Translations under genes and position numbers: made by a program
NCBI GenBank assembly: GCA_015501075.1
Contig: JADNYJ010000023.1
Location: 62,001 to 126,000, forward strand
Length of the DNA: 64,000 nucleotides
Direction of reading: 5' to 3'
Source: Gymnopilus junonius
Lineage: Eukaryota > Basidiomycota > Agaricomycetes > Agaricales > Galerinaceae
The notes under the pieces: generated by a model
Told to the model about the DNA's origin: nothing
What the model saw: the letters and a program-made list of their open reading frames with translations, nothing else
The model's database searches: none
Shown: positions 57,922 to 64,000 of the stretch, piece after piece
Position numbering within the stretch: position 1 is the first letter of the stretch
Layout: each line of letters opens with the position of its first letter

Positions 57922-58325
57922 ATGCCCCCCCAACTCACGACAACAACCCACCAGGAGGCAACTGCCTCACAAATGCCAGGGGTCGGAGCAGACCAAGAAA
58001 TCGAACCAGCCATGAAACGGGCATGATGTGGCATGAAGAACCAGGCAGATCATGATGACGAAGAAGAGGAGGGTGGGGAGGAGGAGGAGGAGGAGGAGGA
58101 GGAGGGAGATCCCAAGCTCGATGAGCTTGCCGATCTCGAAGATCATGCCATGACCCCATGGAAAGGGACTGGCAAAGGTGGTAAGAAGGGCAAGGCAGCC
58201 AAAAGGTGAGTACCTGCTCACCATTTTTTTTTCTTAAACTAATTCTACATTGTTTTAAGCAGGAAAACAGCTGTAGACCTGCTTGCAAGGATGCGGCCAC
58301 CGTTACCCCCTCAGCTTCCCAGCTG
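57922..58325 (+). pseudogene. Acidic repeat-element ORF
   Basis: MPPQLTTTTHQEATASQMPG to EPAMKRA, in-frame TGA at 58024, then CGMKNQADHDD, a run of Glu codons (58074-58103, GAG repeats) and DPKLDELADLEDHAM, GKGGKKGKAAK. An intron follows, then KTAVDLLARMRPPLPPQ and a stop. No known domain. It lies inside the region bounded by the GGAGTCCA clusters, so it is likely a passenger ORF of the transposon. Confidence 0.45.
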
Positions 58326-58447
58326 AAGCTGTGAGTACCACCCCGCCCCCCTCCCCTTTTTTTTTAATCAACTAATTTATTAATATCATCTTCTTCTAGT
58401 GCTGAGTGTGTGCTCAAAAACAGCGGCATCAGCGTCGCCCTGCTGCC

Positions 58448-58873
58448 ATGTCATCTGGCTCTGCCAAGAAGCCAGCACCCGCATCCAACCCCACTCCAGA
58501 CCCCTCATCGAGGAGGCAAAGGGACAGCAACAGTGGCAATGACACCAACAATGACAATGGCAAGGGCGACAATGACAAGGACAGAGAAAATGGCAGTGAC
58601 CAAGAAAATGGCAACAATGGCAACAACAGCAGTGGTGCACGAGCACCCCAAGCACCTCACTGTCATAGCCCATCCCCTCGCCATCGTAGCCCATCCCCTT
58701 GCCACCACAGCCCAACTCCCCACCGCTGTAGCCCATCTCCCTGCTGCTGCAGTTCACCATGCCACCACAGCCCGTCCCCTTGCCCAGACAATATTCCAGG
58801 AGGGACAAAACACCCACCCCTGCCCGTGAACATGAGGGTCAAGAAAGGAGGCCCAGTGGTCCTCACGACATAG
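58448..58873 (+). CDS. Low-complexity Asn/Asp- and His/Ser/Pro-rich ORF
   Basis: MSSGSAKKPAPASNPTPDPS, then an Asn/Asp/Gly-rich stretch (58540-58640), then repeated HxSPSP units such as CHSPSPRHRSPSPCHHSP (58660-58790) encoded by near-identical 21-24 bp DNA repeats. Low-complexity composition keeps several frames open, so the frame choice is weak. Possible exon of a passenger gene continuing to 60.3 kb. Confidence 0.35.
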   Translation: MSSGSAKKPAPASNPTPDPSSRRQRDSNSGNDTNNDNGKGDNDKDRENGSDQENGNNGNNSSGARAPQAPHCHSPSPRHRSPSPCHHSPTPHRCSPSPCCCSSPCHHSPSPCPDNIPGGTKHPPLPVNMRVKKGGPVVLTT

Positions 58874-59032
58874 TGCCTCCCATCGCTGAGGATCACCATC
58901 ATCGAGAGCAGACTCCACCCCATCGCTCACAGTCTGAGCCCCATACTCCTCCATCCAAGCACATTCCTGATGAGGGTATTAATTTATTTACATTATTATT
59001 TACTTTTATATATTAATTAATGTGACAGATGT

Positions 59033-60353
59033 TAAAATGGCGAGCCCACCTGCCCATTCTGCTACTGCAAAAGAACATATACCAGCATATGGATCTTCTC
59101 ACTCTTATGGTGGTGTTTTGCAAGGATGAGCCTCTGGGAATCATCCCAATATAGCAGATGTTCCTGCTGCCATTGCTGACTTTCATCGAGAACCAGGCTA
59201 TGCTGCTCGAGAGATGGGCAATATCCATGTTTATATTTCCAATGATGATCCAGTGAACATTGATGTTATGTCGATGAAGAGCACATTTTCTATCAAGGTT
59301 GAGACATCGATAGCTTTTCAACAATCCAGGAGGTGGCACAATGGGCTGGAAGAGATTATTCTCCTGTTCACAGTATGTCTTAGATTTAGTCTATCCATAA
59401 ATTATAACTAACTTTTTGCAGACAAGAAATATTGTCTATTTGTGGCTGAGGATTCTGAGTGGATTATCAAAGGACGTCACAAGAATATTGTGAAAGAGAA
59501 ACCAACAGATGAAGATTTTGTTGAATGGACCAAGAACATTGATAAAAAATTCTTCATCTTCTTTGCGTAAGTTTTACCTTCAATTAAGTTCATGTTTTGA
59601 ACTTACTTTGTATCATATTAGACCACCTTTGATCCTAGTCAACCAATGTCAGCTGGATTTCCCCCCGATTTGGCTCCAGCATTGGATCTGCTCTAGCCAT
59701 TCGATCACTCCTGTTGGTCTTTCGTGTTTGTCTATTGGAGTGCAGGAAGATGCATCTCCTTCTCCAAGCCCATCTGAGGATCCTTCTGGGCCTTCGGATA
59801 TTGTCAAGACACTGTTCATACAAGAATTCAGTATCTCTGAGAGTGTTATGGCTCAGAAGTGGTGGGGCTTATGTTTTGCCTGGACCAAGTACTTGGCTTG
59901 TAAAAAGACACTTCATGCTGCTAAGAACCTCATCGACTCTGGATCTTGGCCTGTTTCCCTCCCTCATTACAGTGAACATTTGATTGTTGAGCTTTTCATT
60001 GGCAAGACTACTTGGTATGCAAACTATGCCCCCTCTTCGACAAAGTCAACAAAAATCATCCAGAGATGGCTGAATGGCTCGAGCTTATTGATGCAAGTCA
60101 GGAGGATGATAAATGTGTTTGGGGATTTTTGAAGCAGGCATATTCATTCTTGGAGCTTAGTGATTGGATCAAACATCAGGAGAAGGAGAAACAGCAGGAG
60201 AAGGAGGAGAGGGAAAGAAAGGAGAAGGAGAAGGAAAAAAAAGAAATAGAAGAGATAAGAGGAGAAGTTGGTCTAGGTCAGAATCTCCTCAAGGAGGCAA
60301 AGGCCATTCTAAAGGGAAGCAGCATCAGAGGTAGGCTGGGCTGGATATTTTGA
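59033..60353 (+). pseudogene. KDZ-associated passenger ORF with coiled-coil end
   Basis: Exons readable in order: VPAAIADFHREPGYAAREMG and NIHVYISNDDPVNIDVMSMK, intron at about 59371, DKKYCLFVAEDSEWIIKGRH and KPTDEDFVEWTKNIDKKFF. Then FPPDLAPALDLL and other pieces in changing frames, finally KVNKNHPEMAEWLELIDASQ and a charged coiled coil (QEKEKQQEKEERERKEKEKE). Stops and frame changes between pieces show decay. I do not recognise the family; its location next to the transposase suggests element cargo. Confidence 0.4.
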
Positions 60354-60520
60354 TTTGAAATTGCTTTATATGTGCTGATTGATGATTTGAAAATCTTTTG
60401 TGTACTTGTAGCTTCATTTTGGTTTTGCTTGGTCTTGTTCTTGTGTACTCTGGCTTCATCAACTGTTCAGCCTTGCCATGTGATCTATTATGCCTTGCTT
60501 TTGCTTTGTTTTCTGTCTAT

Positions 60521-62813
60521 GCTACAATGCCATTGTACATCAGAGTTATAGCTTTGGTTTTGTTCTTTCCACTTGTTGAAGCTGCACCTGCAAAACAACA
60601 ATTTCCAGACATATCATTTAAAGCTTTCAACAAATTTGTGGAAAGAACATTTAGCTCTGATGTGTCTTTGGCTACAGTGTTAGCAGTCTTATTTTCTTTA
60701 ACAGAAAATATGGACTTGCTCAACCTTCATGCTAGACAGTGAACCCAGAATTTAGTGGGAAAACAACACACTAGCAACTGGATGGATACATGCATTATCA
60801 CGGGCTTTGATTCATCAGCTTGATGATAGAATCGAGACTCTTTTTTTCCCTGGAGAGTATCCACATACTTGGATTAAGCAAGCAACAGCTCTATCATCAA
60901 AACTTGATGACTTTGTAGAGTTGCTTTCTTTAACACCATATGATTGGAACAATACACTAGGCAAAAAATTATTGCCAGTATCATATGACTCAATTCACAG
61001 AGTGCAAGTAATTTGCCCCAGTACAATGTTTTGCTTAAACCAGAAATGTCAGCCCAGGGCTCTTCTTCAAACAACTCGGACTTCTCAGATACCTTTGGTT
61101 ACTTTGCTCAAAGAGGATGTCATTTATAAAGATGTTCCTGTCTTGATTGGGAAATGCACCACTTGTGATACAACATATCATGCTGATCATGAAAGATTCA
61201 AAGACCACTTTGGTATTTGGAACAACTGCTATCTGAACTCTGCCCAATTTCTTAAAGTTGGTCAATCAACATGGGTTGATCGAAAATTTGGCCATGCTGT
61301 TCTAAGTGGAATCTACAATTTTCATGCTTCAGCTTCAGCATATACACAATTCTGGAATGACTGTGCTTCTAACAGTGGTGTTGATTTTATGCTCACTCGA
61401 TGCCATACTTGGCAGACATTTATTCAAGAGTCAATCTGAATGGTGTCAAGTACAAAGAAGATTGATCTTGAATTAAAAGAGAACTTGAATATCAATGAAG
61501 TCACAAAAGAAGTATATGCAATTCTAGGAAATGCTGGAATAATTGAACTGGGTCTTAAACATTCATGTTCACAGTGTCATCAACCATATAAAGAAGTTGC
61601 AGATCTTATTGGAAATGAAGATCCAGCTGCAGTGCTTGGTGCTGATAGTAATAGTGCTGTACCTTCATTGGTCGGAGAATATGCTGCTCAGTCTGCCCAT
61701 GAAACTACTCAAGCAAGGCAACAAGCAAGAATCCAAGCAGAGAGAATTGGAAATAATGATGAAATGAATGTTGACTATGATGATGTCAATATGATTGTGT
61801 TAGATGGAATTGTAATGGGGCCTGTGGTAAATATTATTTAAAAACTAGCTCAAAGCATAGGCTAATTTATTTACTAGCATTGTGCTCATCCGGGATGCAC
61901 TAAAGATGTGAGAAATGCTTGAGGCGGAGCATTCTGTTATGATCATGAAAGAGCCTTTAAGGACCAGTGCCATATTCATGACTGTCCGAATGATAACATA
62001 ACTGGAACTCTTGCATGCCAGTGTCACCAAAGTGCTTGGAGAAAACATAAACTTGAACATAGCTGGTCAAGCTATGCTGGTATGCGACGGTTACTACAAA
62101 GGCCTGAGGAAAATTTGCCATGGCAGCCTAGAACAGAAAGGTCCAACCAACCACATGATAATGATGATGATGATGAACCACCTCCTAGATCACACTATTT
62201 CAATTCTTCAAGATTTTACTGTGTTGAAACTATTTGTGCACCATGTGGAGTGGTCATTGCATGGACCAAGTTTGATAAATCTGAATCACCAACTAAAATA
62301 TTGAACTTCTTGAAATCTGTATATCCTACTCAAGATTCATGTCCAAATTATATTTGCATTGACAAGGCCTGCAAAGTACTTCAGACAAGTATTGCAAATC
62401 GATCCTGGGATACATGGCAGCAAACTAGTTGCTTTATTGTTGATTCATACCACTATATCAACCACTGCACTACAGACTATTTGTGTTGCAAATGGTGTAA
62501 TCCTGCTCCATTAGATGGATCAGCACCTAATTTGGTGAAAGTAGCCAAGAATAAAGAAGGGAATGACTATCTACAAAGAGCTTTTAATACTCAGGCATGT
62601 GAGCAGCTAAATTCCTGGCTTGGTGGATTTGAAGGAATTTTAAAGCAGATGATGATTGGAAACTTCGATTGGCTTTTGCATACAATGCTTCTATATCACA
62701 CTCAGCAAGTTATTAAAAAGCAAGCCAAGAAACAAAAACCAGTTCAGATCGAAGATCCAGATGAAGATGATGATGATAATGATGATAATCCAATTCAGTA
62801 TTGGGATGACTGA
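60521..62813 (+). mobile_element. KDZ-type transposase with CxC5/CxC6-like cysteine clusters (decayed)
   Basis: N-terminal part: FKAFNKFVERTFSSDVSLAT, then a TGA at 60740. Next MIHQLDDRIETLFFPGEYPH, the first Cys cluster (CPSTMFCLNQKCQPR, CTTCDTTYHADHERFKDHFG), a TGA at 61437-61439, and LKHSCSQCHQPYKEVADLIG. After a GT-AG intron at 61828-61879 the second cluster reads HCAHPGCTKDVRNA, TGA, GGAFCYDHERAFKDQCHIHD. The transposase core follows: YFNSSRFYCVETICAPCGVV, NYICIDKACKVLQTSIANRS, SCFIVDSYHYINHCTTDYLC, FNTQACEQLNSWLGGFEGIL. This order matches Kyakuja-Dileera-Zisupton-associated proteins (CxC5/CxC6 families). In-frame stops make it inactive unless read through or edited. Confidence 0.72.
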
Positions 62814-62935
62814 TAAATATTCAGCAAAAGAAGTATACCATAGTGTAATTTTAGGTGTTTGAAAGTCTAGGAAAAGAAGTGTACCATAGTGTAATTTGAT
62901 ATGTTGTATTGTCAAATATAGTCTATGATATTCTA

Positions 62936-63135
62936 TTGGAGTCCAGGTGGAATCCACCTGGACTCCAGTCTGACCCATGGCTGATCTCTAGCCTTGAAGC
63001 AATATTAGTGGAGTCCACCGGAGTCTGGTGGACTCCAGGAGTTAGATAGCAAAATACTAACTGTGGTGTCATGAGCCAGCTGGACTCCAGTGGGATCCAT
63101 TGGAGTCAGTGGAGTCCACCCAGACTCTGTGGACC
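62936..63135. repeat. GGAGTCCA/TGGACTCC motif cluster, right
   Basis: About ten GGAGTCCA/TGGACTCC units on both strands in 200 bp, including the palindrome GGAGTCCAGGTGGAATCCAC with its complement next to it, and TGGAGTCCACCGGAGTC. Same motif as at 57306-57530; together they bracket 57.5-62.9 kb. Confidence 0.75.
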
Positions 63136-63248
63136 AGTGTAAAGTACTGTAAATTTGCTTGACTTTCTTATCCCACTCCTGCTCTGTGACATTTCCTGTC
63201 AGCCTTTTGCTTCCCCTGTTCTCTGCATTATTTTATTTTCCTGCTCCT

Positions 63249-64000
63249 ATGGCTTCTTGCTCTACCTCTGTTTCCTCGCAGGCTCCTGCAGAGTCTTTTT
63301 CAAACTTTGCAAATTGCCTTGACTGCTACGAATTCCTGCATCCAGCCTGGGAACAGCTATGTCTCATCATGGAAAACCCAGAGGCCATCACAGACCTGTC
63401 CTCAGCCCAGGCCTATGATGTTTTGGTGGAGCAATGTGCTCTAATGGTAAGGGTTATTGTTTAATTATTTGAATTGCATGCTAAACTGATATTGTTCCTA
63501 GGTTTATGCCCATGCCATACTTGTCTTAATCCCCCCTTTACTGGTTCTGATGACATCAAGGCATTCCGGCAATATCACCACCTCATATATCAGAGGTTGA
63601 ACACTTTTGCATACAATTGGCTGGGCGATCCAGATTGGATTACCAACTTTGGAGTGGTACATTTTTCTTTTAGCTTGCCAATTTTGGCTTTAGATTTTTA
63701 TCTTATTTTGTTAACTTAATAGTTACCCCTGGATATGTCCTATGAATTTCCTCCTGCAGACCCCAACAGCATCCCTTTGACTGATGAGATTTTGGCCAAG
63801 GCACAGGCCCTTTGTGCTGTGGAGCTGGCCAGGGAAGAGGCCAACCGCCTAGGTAAGTAGTCTTTATTTGGCCCCAGGGTTCCTTCACGCTAATGCAGCT
63901 GTTTTATTTTTAGCCATGGAAGCACCTCCATCACCTCCAGTGGCATCTCAAACTCGAAGGTCTGCTCAGCCCTCCTCATCAACACCTGCACCTCTGCTTG
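63249..64000 (+). CDS. Repeat-associated hypothetical protein, partial at window end
   Basis: Starts MASCSTSVSSQAPAESFSNF, then CYEFLHPAWEQLCLIMENPE, SSAQAYDVLVEQCALM, intron, PPFTGSDDIKAFRQYHHLIY, YNWLGDPDWITNFGV, intron, LPLDMSYEFPPADPNSIPLT, EILAKAQALCAVELAREEAN, intron, and an Ala/Pro/Ser-rich stretch running off the window. The frame across the first intron (about 63448-63502) is uncertain. I do not recognise the family. Its position in a repeat cluster suggests a transposon passenger or gag-like protein. Confidence 0.45.

Noticed and set aside
58081..58105. GAG-repeat run considered as a microsatellite only
   Set aside because: It is in frame with acidic coding sequence on both sides, so it was folded into the passenger ORF rather than reported separately.

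Overview
This is a piece of a nuclear genome from a filamentous basidiomycete, most likely an Agaricomycete (mushroom-forming fungus). The evidence is dense short introns (about 45-65 bp, GT-AG with a few GC-AG), a NACHT-WD40 STAND receptor, caspase-like (Peptidase C14) genes, a secreted tyrosinase pair, a P450, and a KDZ-type DNA transposon with CxC5/CxC6-like cysteine clusters. I cannot name the species. All gene models below were spliced by eye, so exon ends are predictions.

Layout. 0.1-3.6 kb: an intact NLR-like receptor. 3.6-10.3 kb: no intact gene, but two pairs of diverged duplicated blocks. 10.3-11.5 kb: a coiled-coil hypothetical gene (-). 13.1-19.1 kb: two caspase-like genes in tandem (+), the first open over 14 exons, the second damaged at the catalytic His motif. 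19.8-21.2 kb: two CsbD/Hmp1-like stress-protein genes, divergent across a 0.5 kb promoter with a TGACGTCA palindrome; the + copy has lost one base. 21.4-24.1 kb: an MFS transporter of the phosphate/GIT1-like group (-). 24.8-26.1 kb: an F-box pseudogene. 26.2-30.2 kb: two tandem secreted tyrosinases (-). 32.7-34.1 kb: an Old Yellow Enzyme pseudogene whose middle third is inverted. 34.3-46.0 kb: a compact conserved block with TAF13, an RRM protein, a cytochrome P450 plus a P450 relic, a Zn2Cys6 transcription factor and a glutamine synthetase-like enzyme. 46.5-64 kb: repeat territory, with a dead GMC oxidoreductase, two small terminal-inverted-repeat elements, direct repeats, a 5'-truncated Ty3/gypsy chromovirus in reverse orientation facing a gag-like/zinc-cluster ORF, a tRNA-like Pol III unit, and a large KDZ element with passenger ORFs.

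How the genes may relate (inference). The receptor and caspase-like proteases are the kinds of parts used in fungal non-self recognition and regulated cell death, and the surrounding duplicated, decaying copies fit a fast-evolving accessory region. The 34-46 kb block looks like core genome. From about 46.5 kb CpG becomes visibly scarce and several conserved Arg codons read TGA, as expected for methylated or RIP-like mutated repeats. Single-base frameshifts occur in several otherwise recognisable genes (second caspase, + CsbD copy, F-box gene); some could be assembly errors rather than biology.
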